Assembly (NCBI GenBank): GCA_964420325.1 | Contig: CAYQSU010000008.1 | Location: 9,293 to 73,292, forward strand | Direction: 5' to 3' | DNA from: CAYQSU01 sp964420325 | GTDB lineage: Bacteria; Pseudomonadota; Alphaproteobacteria; Rhodospirillales; Defluviicoccaceae | DNA length: 64,000 bases | Part shown: in pieces, positions 41,959 to 52,137 of the stretch | How positions within the stretch are numbered: the first letter of the stretch is position 1 | Layout of the letters: each line of letters begins with the position of its first letter | Made by a program: the position numbers and the translations under genes | Notes under the pieces: model-generated | The model's database searches: none | Told to the model about the DNA's origin: nothing | Seen by the model: the letters and a program-made list of their open reading frames with translations, nothing else

Positions 41959-44051
41959 CACCGCGTCTCTCTGGCGTGCCGGAAGTCGCTGCCGGCGGAG
42001 TGTACCGCCGGCAGAGTGACGCGCATGATCGTTCCGGCCCCCGGGCTGCTGATGACCTCCAGATCGCCGCCGAGCTCGCGGGCATACTCCCGGCACTGGT
42101 AGGCACCAATGCCGAAGCCTTCCCTTTTGGTCGAGCGAAACGGTTTGAACAACTCGTTTTGGATGAACTCGTGATCCATTCCGGGGCCGTTGTCGGAGAC
42201 CTCAACGACCGCCGAGCTGTCCTGGCGGCTGAGAGCGATCTGAACCCAACCCTTCAGCCCGCTGGCCTCGATGGCGTTGGCGACCAGGTGGTTCAGCATA
42301 GCCGACAGCCGGTCGCGATCCGCCGCGACGGCCAGACCGTCGGCGGTCGAATCGCATCTCAGCTCGATTCCGGCAGCCGTCTTCCGCGAGATGAGCTCGT
42401 CGAGCACGGGACGCAGAGCCACGCGGCGCTCCGACGGCCGGCTTTCCTGATCCGTATGCAACCTTTCCATCAGGCGCCGCATCTTCGCCACCGCATCCTT
42501 CATAACTGCCGTCATGTCCTTTCGAAACGCCGGGTTGTCGCCGTGCCTCTCAATGTTTGAGGAGATTAGCGAAAGTTCGCTGACCAGGTTCTTAATGTCG
42601 TGCATGATGAAGGTCGCGCGGCGATTGAATCGCTCGAACTGCCGGCTCTCGGCGAGCTCCCGTGCTGCCTTCTGTTCGGCGATGTAGCTCGCCGCCTGAC
42701 GCGCCAGCATCTTCAAAAGGTCGTAGTCTTCCCAGGTCAGGGTTCGCGGTGCTCGCGGTCGGGCGAGGACGACGAACCCAAGAATCTCGCTCTGATGGAA
42801 GAGGGGAACCAGGATCCAGGCGCCATCGAGCCGCCGGAACGCTTCCCGCAGCGCCGGCAGATCGCCGCCCTTGCCGCCGTTGGCGGCGGCTTCGCTGGTG
42901 ATGTCGAGCACCCATTCTTTCTCGTGCAGGAAATCGGTCAGCGGCAAGAGCTCGGCCTCGCCGAAGCTGGATGCGGCCATGTTCCAGGTCGCGGCGACGG
43001 CATGGCGACCCGACTGCCTGAGCCACATCGCGCCTCCCGGGCTGTCGACCGTGTCGGCAATGGCCTGAATCACCCGCAACTCGATGGGCGCCGAGGCGCG
43101 GCTTTCGGAGACGGTCCGGGTGAAGCGCATCCACTCCACGCGATAGTCGTACTTGTAGCGGAAAAAGTGTTTGGCGATCAGGACCTTGAGATAGGCGCGG
43201 AAGGTTCCGGAAGCGAGGATGATCGCCAAAAGGACGATGGCGCCGAAGAGAAAAACCGCCTGAACGACCGGCCCCCAGGATCCGCCCGCCAACCGAATGT
43301 AGAAAGCCGAGGCCGACATCAGCAGGAGGTAAAGGCCGCTGGCGATCAAGGCCGTCGAATAGACGGCCGTCTTCTGCGAGATGGTGAGCTTGAGGCTCCA
43401 GCCCTGGCTGCGTACCGTCGAGATCGCCAGGAGCGGCACCACGAGAGCGTGCACGGCGCCGCGCGCCAGCGCCAGCGAGGGGCTCGCCTCGCGAAACAGC
43501 AGCGCATCGGCAAAGAAGAACAAGTCGTATGCGAGCATGCCGCCAAGACCGATGCAAAGGAACTTGATGCCCCAGCGCTGTTCGGACGGCGAATTGCGGA
43601 TCAGGTTCTCGATCATGACGATGCCGACGATCACCATGATCAGACGGAGCAGGTAGCGGACCGGGGCGCTCGATACGGCTTGGAAGGCGCCGGCGAGTTC
43701 GGCCACGAGCAGGACGACGAAGAACACACCGCCGACGACCACGGTGGTCGATCGAAGGGTCCGACCCCAGCGGTCGCCCAGAACCTCGCTCAGCATGCTC
43801 CAGAGAAACGCGAGCCAGGCGATCGTCCTCGACGCCTCGAGAGCATTGACGGCGGGACCGAGATCCGTGTCGGTCGCGTACTCGTAGGCGACGGCAGCAG
43901 CCCATGCCGCGGTCAATATGCTCGCCGCCATGAACAACAGGGCCTGCGGCCGATGCCGGCGGCCGCCGACGAGCAGCAGCGTCAACACCAGGAAGGCCAG
44001 TGCCCCGACCGAGTGGCTCATAAAGCCGATTACTGCGATCTGGCCCTGCAT
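41958..44051 (-). CDS. prsK: PrsK, XrtA/PEP-CTERM-system membrane histidine kinase
   Basis: 697 residues. The N-terminal membrane domain (residues 1-300) has about 10 helices, then a GAF-like region (about 320-470; WNMAASSFGEAELLPL), the phosphoacceptor helix with MHDIKN (His near residue 484), and a C-terminal HATPase (NHLVANAIEASG, DNGPGMDHEFI, GFGIGAYQCREYA). It is the partner of PrsR, overlapping its start by one base. The input signal is unknown. Confidence 0.95.
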   Translation of the reverse strand: MQGQIAVIGFMSHSVGALAFLVLTLLLVGGRRHRPQALLFMAASILTAAWAAAVAYEYATDTDLGPAVNALEASRTIAWLAFLWSMLSEVLGDRWGRTLRSTTVVVGGVFFVVLLVAELAGAFQAVSSAPVRYLLRLIMVIVGIVMIENLIRNSPSEQRWGIKFLCIGLGGMLAYDLFFFADALLFREASPSLALARGAVHALVVPLLAISTVRSQGWSLKLTISQKTAVYSTALIASGLYLLLMSASAFYIRLAGGSWGPVVQAVFLFGAIVLLAIILASGTFRAYLKVLIAKHFFRYKYDYRVEWMRFTRTVSESRASAPIELRVIQAIADTVDSPGGAMWLRQSGRHAVAATWNMAASSFGEAELLPLTDFLHEKEWVLDITSEAAANGGKGGDLPALREAFRRLDGAWILVPLFHQSEILGFVVLARPRAPRTLTWEDYDLLKMLARQAASYIAEQKAARELAESRQFERFNRRATFIMHDIKNLVSELSLISSNIERHGDNPAFRKDMTAVMKDAVAKMRRLMERLHTDQESRPSERRVALRPVLDELISRKTAAGIELRCDSTADGLAVAADRDRLSAMLNHLVANAIEASGLKGWVQIALSRQDSSAVVEVSDNGPGMDHEFIQNELFKPFRSTKREGFGIGAYQCREYARELGGDLEVISSPGAGTIMRVTLPAVHSAGSDFRHARETR

Positions 44052-44551
44052 GCTCCTTCACCGTGGCGCCGTTCCCGACCGACGAGCCGCTCCGGCGTTC
44101 CTGAGAGGTGCGAAGTATAGCGTGTTCAGCCGGCTGCTTGCACCATGCAACCGAGAAACAAGGAAGGGTTGCGAAATCGTGACGCCAAACGGTAGACTTA
44201 GCGCGGGTTCGATCGTCCGGCCGGATTCGGTATGTCACCGCACCGGGAGTTTTGGTAACCTGCCGTGGTCCGATGGGAGGCAAGAGAGCTGAGAGCAGTG
44301 TGCAGTGTGCACAACCCGCCGAGGCAGCCCGCTCTGGAGGACGCGCACCGCTCCGGCGGCAAGGTCGAGGCCGACCGCGGCCGTCGCCGATCGCCATTGA
44401 CCCTCGCCGCCGAGGGTAATGGGTTCTTAACAGCAAGCCTCGCATGATTCGGCCAAGCGGAGGCTCTGGGCTTGCGAAGACACGGGCAGGGGGCAATCGT
44501 GCGCGGAGTCTTGGTCACGGTTACTGAAGCGGGACATAGAGCTTCTGACCC
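44052..44551. other. 500-bp divergent regulatory region of the exosortase locus
   Basis: Between prsK (minus) and the chain-length gene (plus). It holds an inverted repeat TTGCA-CCA-TGCAA (44138-44150), a TATACT-like hexamer on the minus strand (44113-44118), and a direct repeat CAGTGTG twice (44296-44309). No convincing sigma54 promoter was found. No gene is predicted. Confidence 0.5.
44138..44150. promoter_or_regulatory. Inverted repeat upstream of prsK
   Basis: TTGCA (44138-44142) and TGCAA (44146-44150) are perfect 5-bp arms around CCA, 87 bp upstream of the prsK ATG. It could be an operator. Short arms, so chance cannot be excluded. Confidence 0.25.
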
Positions 44552-46362
44552 ATGATGGATCGCTACGCCGAGGTTTTCGGTTATCTGAATTCCATGTGGC
44601 GCCGCCGCTGGTATGCGCTGGCGATTGCCGTTCTCACCTGTATCGTCGGTTGGACCGCCGTCGCCCTGATACCGAACACGTATACCTCCACCGGAAAAAT
44701 CTACATCGACTCCGAGACGGTGCTGAGTCCTCTGCTCAAGGGCCTTGCGGTGGAGCGCGACTTCGATGCCGAGGTCAAGATCATGCAGCAGACGCTGCTG
44801 ACGCGACCGAACCTGGCCAAGGTTGCCCGCGCCACCGATCTCGATCTGACCGTCACTGGCCCCGAGCAGATGGAATCCCTTCTGACGGGCATCGCCAACC
44901 GAACGACGGTTGCAAGCCCCGGGACCAACCTGTTCTCGATCAGCTTCCACGATGCCCGGCCCAGCCGCGCCAAGGATGCGGTCCAATCGTACCTGAACAT
45001 TGTCATGGAAGGCCGCCTCGGCGAAAGCCGGACTGACATGGACTCGGCCCGCCGCTTCATCGATGAGCAGATCGAGCATTACCAGCGCGAGCTGGACATG
45101 GCCGAGAGACGGCTGGCCGAGTTCAAGCAGAGAAACCTGACCTTGCTGTCCGGACCGCGCGGGTANNNNNNNNNNNNNNNNNNNNNNNNNNNNNNNNNNN
45201 NNNNNNNNNNNNNNNNNNNNNNNNNNNNNNNNNNNNNNNNNNNNNNNNNNNNNNNNNNNNNNNNNGGCTGGCCGAGTTCAAGCAGAGAAACCTGACCTTG
45301 CTGTCCGGACCGCGCGGGTATCAGGCTCGTCTCGAGGAGGCGAGGGCGAGTATGGCGGCGGCGCGGGCTGCGCTCCAGGATGCCGAGACGGAGCGCGAGG
45401 TGCTGGTGCAGCAGCTCAGCTCGATTCCCGATGTGATCGAGGCGGTGACGCAGGGTGTTTCCGGACCGCCTTCGGATTACGCGATTCGGATCGTGCAACT
45501 CCAGGCGACGCTCGACGATCTGTTGTCCAAGTACACCGAGCGACATCCGGACGTGCTCAGCGTCCGACAACGCATTCGTCAGCTCGAGGCGGAGCAGGAG
45601 CGCGAGATGCGGGCGATGACGGAAGTGACCGATTCGACCGCGTCGCCGGGCCGGACCGGCCCGAGGTACGGCGTTCCCAACCCGGCTCATTCACAGTTGC
45701 AGCTCATCCTCGCCGAGAAGGAGGCCACCATTGCGCGGCTGAAGGAGCAGGTCGTCCGGAGCGAAGACAACTCCGCCCAGGTCGAGAGCCTGGCGCTCGA
45801 GGTCCCCATCGTCGAGGCCGAGCTGACGAGGCTCACGCGCGACTACGACGTCCTGAAGCAGCAATACGAGACGTTCTTGCAACGCCGCGAATCCGCCAAG
45901 ATCTCTCGCGAACGGGAAGCGCGCGGCGAAAAGGTGCAGTTCCGGATCGTCGAGCCGCCGGAGGTCCCGATCGTACCGAGCGGCCCCAACCGGGCTTTGC
46001 TGCTGACGGCCGTCTTGCCGCTTGGGCTCGGGGCCGGAGCGGCGTTCGCCTTCGTGCTCGCATTCTTTAGCGATACATTCGCAGATCCGAGGCGCCTCGG
46101 CGCGGACCTCCGCCTGCCGGTCCTGGGCGCGGTCTCGATCGTGGGGCGGCCGGGGGATGCTCGGCGGCGCCTCTTCGACATGTCCGCCTTCGGGCTCGTC
46201 GCGGCGGGACTGATTCTGGTCTTCGCGTTCTTGATGACGGTGGAGAACGCCGTCGGCTGGGGGGGGGTAGCGAACGTGGCAGCGAACGCAACCTCGCCCG
46301 GCCAGGTGATCTCGGCCGTTTCCGATACGGTTTCCCTGGCGTTCTCGGCGCGGGCCCAATAG
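44552..46362 (+). CDS. XrtA-system polysaccharide chain-length determinant (Wzz-like), interrupted by an assembly gap
   Basis: Inner-membrane protein setting polymer length. The N-terminal Wzz domain (FGYLNSMWRRRW, TGKIYIDSETVLSPLLKGLAV) runs into the 100-N gap; the second half (from 45298) has coiled coils and two membrane helices near its end. Flanks 45111-45165 and 45266-45320 are identical. Deleting one copy and the Ns (155 bp) brings both halves into the same frame, giving about 551 residues, the expected family length. The gene is therefore intact in the organism, and the apparent frameshift is an artefact. Confidence 0.92.
45111..45165 (+). repeat. Contig-end overlap, left copy
   Basis: 55 bp identical to 45266-45320 and ending exactly at the first N. 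It is the end of one contig, not a biological repeat. Confidence 0.93.
45166..45265. other. Assembly gap of 100 N
   Basis: A round-number N run placed by scaffolding. The duplicated 55-bp flanks show that the true distance between contigs is negative (they overlap). Confidence 0.97.
45266..45320 (+). repeat. Contig-end overlap, right copy
   Basis: Identical to 45111-45165 and starting exactly after the last N. Confidence 0.93.
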
Positions 46363-46395
46363 GCGCGTCCAGCGCCGACGACGAGGTGGATATCC

Positions 46396-47388
46396 ATGGA
46401 TGGTGACAAGCCAGCTGCAGACAGCACCAGCGGCGGAGGTCGTGACACGCTGGTGGAGAAGGCCGCGAAGAAGCTGGCGACCCTCGTCAGCGAGCCGGTT
46501 CCGAGCGAGCCGGACATCCCCGTCGTCACCCGCTCCTCGCCCCAACCGCCTCAGCCGGGCAATGGTGAGCGTCCGTCCGCCGCGGATGTGGCTGCCCCGC
46601 GGCGCGAGCAGCGACGCCCTGTCGATCAGCCCAAGGCGCCGGCCCGCCGCAGCCGGCAGGCGGACCTGGATTTCGCGCGCCTGGCCGAACTCGGCATCCT
46701 GACGCCGGACGGCCTCAGAACCACGACCACCGAGGAGTTCCGTCTGATCAAGCGGACGGTGCTGACCAAGCGCTGGGAGGAGGATACGAAGAACTCCAAC
46801 CTGATCATGGTGACGAGCGCCGCACCCGGCGAGGGCAAGACCTTCGTCAGCATTAATCTCGCCATGAGCATCGCCAGCGAACGGGACTACCGCGTGCTGC
46901 TCGTCGATGCCGACCTGTCCCGTCCGAACGTTCCGCAAACCCTCGGCATCGAGGTGGACCGGGGGTTGATCGACGTGCTCACCGACGACTCGCTCGATCT
47001 GGCCGACGTCCTGATCCGCACGAACGTGGAGGGGCTGACGGTTCTGCCGGCGGGTCGGCATCATCGTCTGAGCACGGAACTGCTGGCCAGCCAGGGAATG
47101 GCGCGATTCGTTGGCGAGGTCGCCCGGCGCTATCCCGATCGCATCATCATCTTCGACTCGCCCCCGGTTCTGGCCACCAGCGAGGCCTCGGCCCTGGCCC
47201 AGCACGTCGGACAGGTCGTGTTCGTCGTGAAGGCTGAGCGGACGAGCCGCGCGGCGGTCAGGTCGGCCCTCGACCTCCTGGGAGATCACCCGAGCATCGG
47301 GCTGGTGCTGAACGGCGCTCGTCCGCAGCTGGGGTCGGCCCAGTTCGGCTACTACCACGCGAAGGGATATTACTCCCCGACCCATTGA
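46396..47388 (+). CDS. XrtA-associated tyrosine autokinase (BY-kinase)
   Basis: 330 residues. The N-terminal ~90 residues are disordered and Pro-rich. The kinase domain has Walker A SAAPGEGKTF (K148), Walker A' VLLVDADLSRP (D171, D173) and Walker B IIIFDSPPVL. The C-terminus carries a tyrosine cluster (FGYYHAKGYYSPTH) that is the likely autophosphorylation site. It works with the chain-length protein 33 bp upstream to control polymerisation and export. Confidence 0.95.
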   Translation: MDGDKPAADSTSGGGRDTLVEKAAKKLATLVSEPVPSEPDIPVVTRSSPQPPQPGNGERPSAADVAAPRREQRRPVDQPKAPARRSRQADLDFARLAELGILTPDGLRTTTTEEFRLIKRTVLTKRWEEDTKNSNLIMVTSAAPGEGKTFVSINLAMSIASERDYRVLLVDADLSRPNVPQTLGIEVDRGLIDVLTDDSLDLADVLIRTNVEGLTVLPAGRHHRLSTELLASQGMARFVGEVARRYPDRIIIFDSPPVLATSEASALAQHVGQVVFVVKAERTSRAAVRSALDLLGDHPSIGLVLNGARPQLGSAQFGYYHAKGYYSPTH

Positions 47389-47432
47389 CGGGTCCGGCGC
47401 AGCGCTTGCACGGCCGCGCGCCGGCCGGGCGG

Positions 47433-49376
47433 TTACGCCTCCATGACCGCTGGCGGGCGCGCCTGCGAAGCGCCTGCCGGCTGGACGCCGTGCACCTGAC
47501 GGACGAACGATTCGAACATGACCAGAGCCCAGATGCAGGCGCTGTGGTCGCGAAGGCCGGCCGCGTGCTCGTCGAGGAGCCGTTCGATGAACGCCAGATC
47601 GAAGAGGCCGCCTTCGGCCAGGCTCGGCCCGGTGAGCCGGGCGCGGACGCGTTCGCGGAGAGGCCCGCGAAACCACTGGGCAAGCGGAACTGCGAAGCCC
47701 ATCTTCTCGCGGTAGAGCACGTCCTCTGGAAGGTGCGGCTCCAGGCTCCTCTTCAGGATGTGCTTGCCCTCGCGGCCGTTCAGCTTGAGCCCGGCGGGAA
47801 GGCCGGCCGACCATTCCAGGAACATGTGGTCGAGAAGCGGAACGCGCACCTCCAGCGAGTGCGCCATGCTGGCGCGGTCGACCTTGGTCAGGATGTCGCC
47901 GGGCAGATAGGTCTTGATGTCGGCGTACTGGACCCGCCCCAGATGATCATCGGCCGGGGCGCGGCGCATGACCTCTTCGACCACCTCACGGGCGTGGTAG
48001 CCCTGGAGGTCGCGGCGGAACGCCGGAGAGAAGAGTCGCCGCCGGAGATCGTCGGTCAGGATCGAGACGCTCCAGAAGTAGCCTTCGGCGCTGTCCCGTG
48101 CCAGCGCCTGCAGGGTCGATTTCGCGCGCAACGGTTTCGGTGCCCAGTCGAGCTTGGGATAGATGGTGCCCATCAGGCCGAACAGCGGTGCCCGGATCGC
48201 TCCCGGCATCAGCGCCCGCACCCGCTCCTCGTAGTGATGCCAGCGATACCGACGGTATCCGGCGAAGACCTCGTCGCCGCCGTCGCCCGAGAGCGCCACC
48301 GTGACATGGTCGCGGCCAAGGCCGCAGACGTGATAGGTGGGGATCGCCGAGCTGTCGGCGAAGGGCTCGTCGTAGAAGCCGATCAGACGATCGACGAGGT
48401 CGAAGGCGCTCGGATCGACCTCGCGGACGTTGTGCTGGGTGCGGTAGCGCGCCGACACCTTGGCGGCATACCGCGATTCGTCGAACTCCGGGTGGCCGAA
48501 CGCAATCGAGCACGTCACCACCGGCTTCTCCGACGATCCGGCCATCATCGCCACGACGGCGCTCGAATCGACGCCGCCGGAGAGGAACGCGCCGAGCGGC
48601 ACCTCGGCGATCAAGTGGATGCGCACGGCCTCCCTGAGATGCTCGATCAGGGCCTCGCAGACCTCCGCCTCGCTCCCAACGCCGCGCGCGCGGAACGCGA
48701 CGTCCCAGTAAGGCCTGGGCTCGACCGCCGGGTCGCCACGGCGGACCGAGAGCACGTGCCCCGGCGCCAGCTTGTGGATGCCCTGGTAGATCGTCTTGGG
48801 ATCGGGGATGTAGCCATAGGCGAAGTAGTCCTCGACCGCCCGCGGATCGATCCGGCGGGGTGCACCGGGGTGGAGAAGGAGCGCCTTCAGCTCCGACGCG
48901 AAGACAAAGCTGCCGTCGGCGAGCAGGGCGTAGTACAGCGGCTTGATGCCGAGGCGGTCGCGGGCCAGGAACAGGGTCCGGCGATTGGCGTCCCACAGCC
49001 CGAAGGCGAACATACCGCGGAACCGCTCGACGCAGGCCTCGCCCCACTCCTCCCAGGCGTGAACGATGACCTCCGTGTCGCAGTTCGTCCCGAAGCGGTG
49101 GCCGGCGGCGACGAGCTCCCTGGCGAGATCCTGGAAGTTGTAGATCTCGCCGTTGTAGACGACGACGACCGTGCGGTCCTCGTTGAACAGCGGCTGGTGC
49201 CCGCCGGAGAGATCGATGATCGAGAGCCGGCGGTGGCCGAGGCCGATGCCCGGCGCGGTGTAGAGACCCTGATCGTCCGGGCCGCGATGGGCCTGGCTGT
49301 CGTTCATCCGGACAAGCAGGTCCGCATCGACGGCGCCGAGGCGCCGGGTGTCGAGAATGCCGACGATGCCGCACAT
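47433..49376 (-). CDS. asnB: XrtA-system amidotransferase (asparagine synthase-like)
   Basis: 647 residues. N-terminal Ntn glutaminase with nucleophile Cys2 (MCGIVGI) and RGPDDQG, then the asparagine-synthetase ATP-pyrophosphatase domain with SGGVDSSAVVAMM and the YADIKTYLPGDILTKVDRASM segment. Members of this subgroup sit in exosortase loci and probably amidate a sugar or surface component rather than make asparagine. AAGGA lies eight bases before the ATG. Last gene of the five-gene minus-strand unit. Confidence 0.94.
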   Translation of the reverse strand: MCGIVGILDTRRLGAVDADLLVRMNDSQAHRGPDDQGLYTAPGIGLGHRRLSIIDLSGGHQPLFNEDRTVVVVYNGEIYNFQDLARELVAAGHRFGTNCDTEVIVHAWEEWGEACVERFRGMFAFGLWDANRRTLFLARDRLGIKPLYYALLADGSFVFASELKALLLHPGAPRRIDPRAVEDYFAYGYIPDPKTIYQGIHKLAPGHVLSVRRGDPAVEPRPYWDVAFRARGVGSEAEVCEALIEHLREAVRIHLIAEVPLGAFLSGGVDSSAVVAMMAGSSEKPVVTCSIAFGHPEFDESRYAAKVSARYRTQHNVREVDPSAFDLVDRLIGFYDEPFADSSAIPTYHVCGLGRDHVTVALSGDGGDEVFAGYRRYRWHHYEERVRALMPGAIRAPLFGLMGTIYPKLDWAPKPLRAKSTLQALARDSAEGYFWSVSILTDDLRRRLFSPAFRRDLQGYHAREVVEEVMRRAPADDHLGRVQYADIKTYLPGDILTKVDRASMAHSLEVRVPLLDHMFLEWSAGLPAGLKLNGREGKHILKRSLEPHLPEDVLYREKMGFAVPLAQWFRGPLRERVRARLTGPSLAEGGLFDLAFIERLLDEHAAGLRDHSACIWALVMFESFVRQVHGVQPAGASQARPPAVMEA

Positions 49377-49435
49377 TCCGTCGTTCCTTTCGTTGAGCTT
49401 CCCGGCGCCGCCTCGTCAGCGCGGGGGCATTCCGC

Positions 49436-51088
49436 CTATCGCGCGGCCGCCGCCAGGTAGGAGCCGATCGGCCCGGCGTGGTCGAGGAAGTCCTGGAGGA
49501 TGCGGGCGGCCTCCTCCGGCCGTTCGGCGTAGGTCGTCGAGAGGGCGACGACCGCGGCCGAGCCGTCGCCTTCCAGAAGCTTGGCCTTGGTCTCGAGGAT
49601 CTTGGCCGTGATGCGGTCGGAGGTGAAACGCTCGTCGATCCAGTACCAGTACCAGATGAGCCGGCCTTCACCATCGGCGCGCACCTCGACGCTTCGCACC
49701 CTCTCACGTTGGCCGTCGATGATCGCCTCGCGGCGGCCGGCGCCGACGCGAAGCCAGCCGCGCCCGTCGGCAACCCGGTTCTTCTCGCTCACCGCCTCGG
49801 CGCCCTGACGCTGGTGGCGATAGTAGGCGACGTGGGTCTCGACCGTCTGCGAGCCGGCCGCGAAAGCACGCAAGACCTCGGCGTCCGCGCCGGGAAACCG
49901 CGGCTGCCATGTCGCCGCGTGCGTCGGAGCCGGGGACCAGGGCGGGCGGACCTGCAGTTCGCCGAGCTCGGGAAGCGGCGCGTCGGCCCGGCGCGCCTCC
50001 ATCAGCGCGGCATAGGCGGGGGCGCTCGCGGCGAGAACCACGGCGCCTGCGGCTGCACCGGCAAACGCGGCGCGCTGCCGCGACGGTGTCGAAACCGTGC
50101 GGGCCGGCACGCTCAAAACCGCCGGCCGATCGGACGCCGGGTCGTCGCGGATCAGCATGCCGACGCCGAGAAGGCAGAGGGTGACGAAGCTCAAGAAGAT
50201 CCAGCCGTAGATCAGATGGTCCACGCCGACCGCCAGCCGGTGGTCGCTGAGATAGGCGAGCATGATGATGCCGTAGGCCCGTAGCCCGTTGGCGACGATC
50301 GGAATGGCGAAGGCCAGCGCGACGAACAGCAGGCGCCGCCACGGCGACCGGAACAGGAGATGGGCGCCGAGGAAGCCGAGCGCGACGGTGCTGATCAGGA
50401 ACCGCACGCCGGCGCACGCCTCGGCGACGATGAAGCTGCCGGTCGGGATATGGATCAGAAGACCGTCGATGTAGACCGGTACGCCGGTCATCCGCAAGAG
50501 CCGCACCGCGAACTCGGCGGTGACGTTCTGAAGCGGCGGGATGAGGAAGCTGCCGAACGGAACGGCGAAGAACAGGAACAGCAAGGGGAAGGCGATACGC
50601 CTGACCGCTGGCCAGCCGAGGAGGGTCAAGAGGAGGCCGTGGATCATGGCGATCAGCGCCACCTGCTGGGCGAACAGAACGCCGGACACCTCGCCGATGA
50701 GCCAGGCGAGCACGGCGAGCGCCATGGCAATCAGACCCGCGAGCGTCGGCCTCGGAGTGAGGGATGCGAGGAGCGTGCGACGGTGCCAGATGAGGTACGC
50801 GGAGACGGGGGCGATGAGGAACCCGTGGCTGTAGGTGCCGACGGACCACCACTGGTGGACCATCGAGGCGCCGGTCTGCCAGAACAGCGCCAGAAGGGCC
50901 ACGAGACCCGCTGCGGCGGCGGGCAGCGCGAAGGCCCAGGGCGAGGCGACGGCGCCTTTGCCGGGTTCATCCGGGGCGGCGGCGGGCATCGGCGCCGCGA
51001 CATGGAGGCAAGCCGTCGAGATCCGTCGGGCATCGTCGTCCGACGCCACGTCTCTCCGCACCTTGCGACGGACATGGGCCATTGGCAT
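49436..51088 (-). CDS. xrtA: Exosortase A with fused EpsI domain
   Basis: 550 residues. Multi-span membrane protease-transpeptidase (about eight helices, residues 55-315) with catalytic C225 in AEACAGVRF, R270 in ANGLRAYG and H291 in VDHLIYGW. It cuts PEP-CTERM sorting signals and is linked to exopolysaccharide export. The C-terminal EpsI-like domain (about 330-550; ending YWYWIDERFTSDRITAKI and later) is periplasmic and commonly fused in this subtype. Start overlaps the femAB stop (TAATG). Confidence 0.96.
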   Translation of the reverse strand: MPMAHVRRKVRRDVASDDDARRISTACLHVAAPMPAAAPDEPGKGAVASPWAFALPAAAAGLVALLALFWQTGASMVHQWWSVGTYSHGFLIAPVSAYLIWHRRTLLASLTPRPTLAGLIAMALAVLAWLIGEVSGVLFAQQVALIAMIHGLLLTLLGWPAVRRIAFPLLFLFFAVPFGSFLIPPLQNVTAEFAVRLLRMTGVPVYIDGLLIHIPTGSFIVAEACAGVRFLISTVALGFLGAHLLFRSPWRRLLFVALAFAIPIVANGLRAYGIIMLAYLSDHRLAVGVDHLIYGWIFLSFVTLCLLGVGMLIRDDPASDRPAVLSVPARTVSTPSRQRAAFAGAAAGAVVLAASAPAYAALMEARRADAPLPELGELQVRPPWSPAPTHAATWQPRFPGADAEVLRAFAAGSQTVETHVAYYRHQRQGAEAVSEKNRVADGRGWLRVGAGRREAIIDGQRERVRSVEVRADGEGRLIWYWYWIDERFTSDRITAKILETKAKLLEGDGSAAVVALSTTYAERPEEAARILQDFLDHAGPIGSYLAAAAR

Positions 51089-52137
51089 TAACCCAGGTGC
51101 CGGGCCAGCATAGGGCCGAGACGGTTGGCGACCGGCAACGGCAGGCGCTTCCAGAGCGCGATGTAGAGGCTGTACTTGGGATTCAGCGGATTGACCTCCG
51201 GTAGCTCGCGGCCGCGGACCAGCTTGTACTCGTAATACAGGGGCTCGGGCTCAAATCCCCAATGCTTTTTGAAGGCAAACGAGCCGGTGCCCCGCTTGCT
51301 GCGGCCGAAATCGAAGAGGCGGCAGCCGCGCAGGCAGGCGCGGCGCATCACCTCCCAATACATGAAATCGAAGGCGGCAACCTCGCGCGCCCGCGGCGAG
51401 CCGCCGCCCCAGTAGGGAAGCACCTCGTCACGGAAGCGATAACTCATGACGCCGGCGACCGGCCGGCCGTCATGGCCGACGGTCAGGATCTCGCAATCGT
51501 CCCCGAAGACCTTCTTGAGGGTGCGGAAGAACCGCTTCGAGAATACGGGCGTTCCGAGATTGCGGACGCTTTCGGCATAGAGCGCATAGAACCGCTCGAC
51601 GTCGGCGTCCTCCGTGGCGCGAAGCCCGAGCTTGATCCCCTTGCGCACCATCGCCCGCTGCTTGCGCGGGACGGCCTCGAGGTTTCGCTCGGGGTCGGGG
51701 TCGAGCTCCTTGCGGAAGGTGGCGTAGAGCTCCGCGTCGCACGTCCAGTCGCCGTGAGAGGGCGAGCGCAGGCGATACTCGATGTGGTCGACGTTGAGCC
51801 GCTCGGCGAGGCTCACAGCGGCTTCGTCGAGGGCGCGCCGTGCCTCGTCGTCGTCGGCCGCGGGTCCGCCGTAGACACTGAACGCCTTAGAGATCAGAGC
51901 ATTGCCGAACAGACGGCTGTTCACGTGAACGAGCGGCAGAACGCCGCGGATGACGCCGCCTCGTTCGGCGAACAGGAAGTGGCAGGAGTGGCCGAGGCTC
52001 TGCTCGACCACCCGCTTCCAGCCGGCTCGATGAAAGAACGTCGCCTCCCCGCAGCCGGCGACGAACGCGTCCCAGCGCGCCTCCGAGCCTTCGTCGAGGG
52101 GCCTGACCGTCAGCGGGGCGGCGACGACGTGGTTCAT
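51088..52137 (-). CDS. FemAB-family XrtA-associated protein
   Basis: 349 residues of the GNAT/FemAB fold. Motifs: FFHRAGWKRVVEQSLGHSCHFL near 33-54, YRLRSPSHGDW and the C-terminal FDFGRSKRGTGSFAFKKHWGFEPEPLYYEYKL. Such proteins are restricted largely to exosortase loci, where they are thought to transfer an acyl or aminoacyl group to a precursor; the acceptor is not known. Overlaps deacetylase (ATGA) and xrtA (TAATG). Confidence 0.94.
   Translation of the reverse strand: MNHVVAAPLTVRPLDEGSEARWDAFVAGCGEATFFHRAGWKRVVEQSLGHSCHFLFAERGGVIRGVLPLVHVNSRLFGNALISKAFSVYGGPAADDDEARRALDEAAVSLAERLNVDHIEYRLRSPSHGDWTCDAELYATFRKELDPDPERNLEAVPRKQRAMVRKGIKLGLRATEDADVERFYALYAESVRNLGTPVFSKRFFRTLKKVFGDDCEILTVGHDGRPVAGVMSYRFRDEVLPYWGGGSPRAREVAAFDFMYWEVMRRACLRGCRLFDFGRSKRGTGSFAFKKHWGFEPEPLYYEYKLVRGRELPEVNPLNPKYSLYIALWKRLPLPVANRLGPMLARHLG

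Noticed and set aside
44265..44447. 60-codon ORF upstream of the chain-length gene
   Set aside because: No ribosome-binding site, unremarkable composition, and the region is better explained as regulatory.
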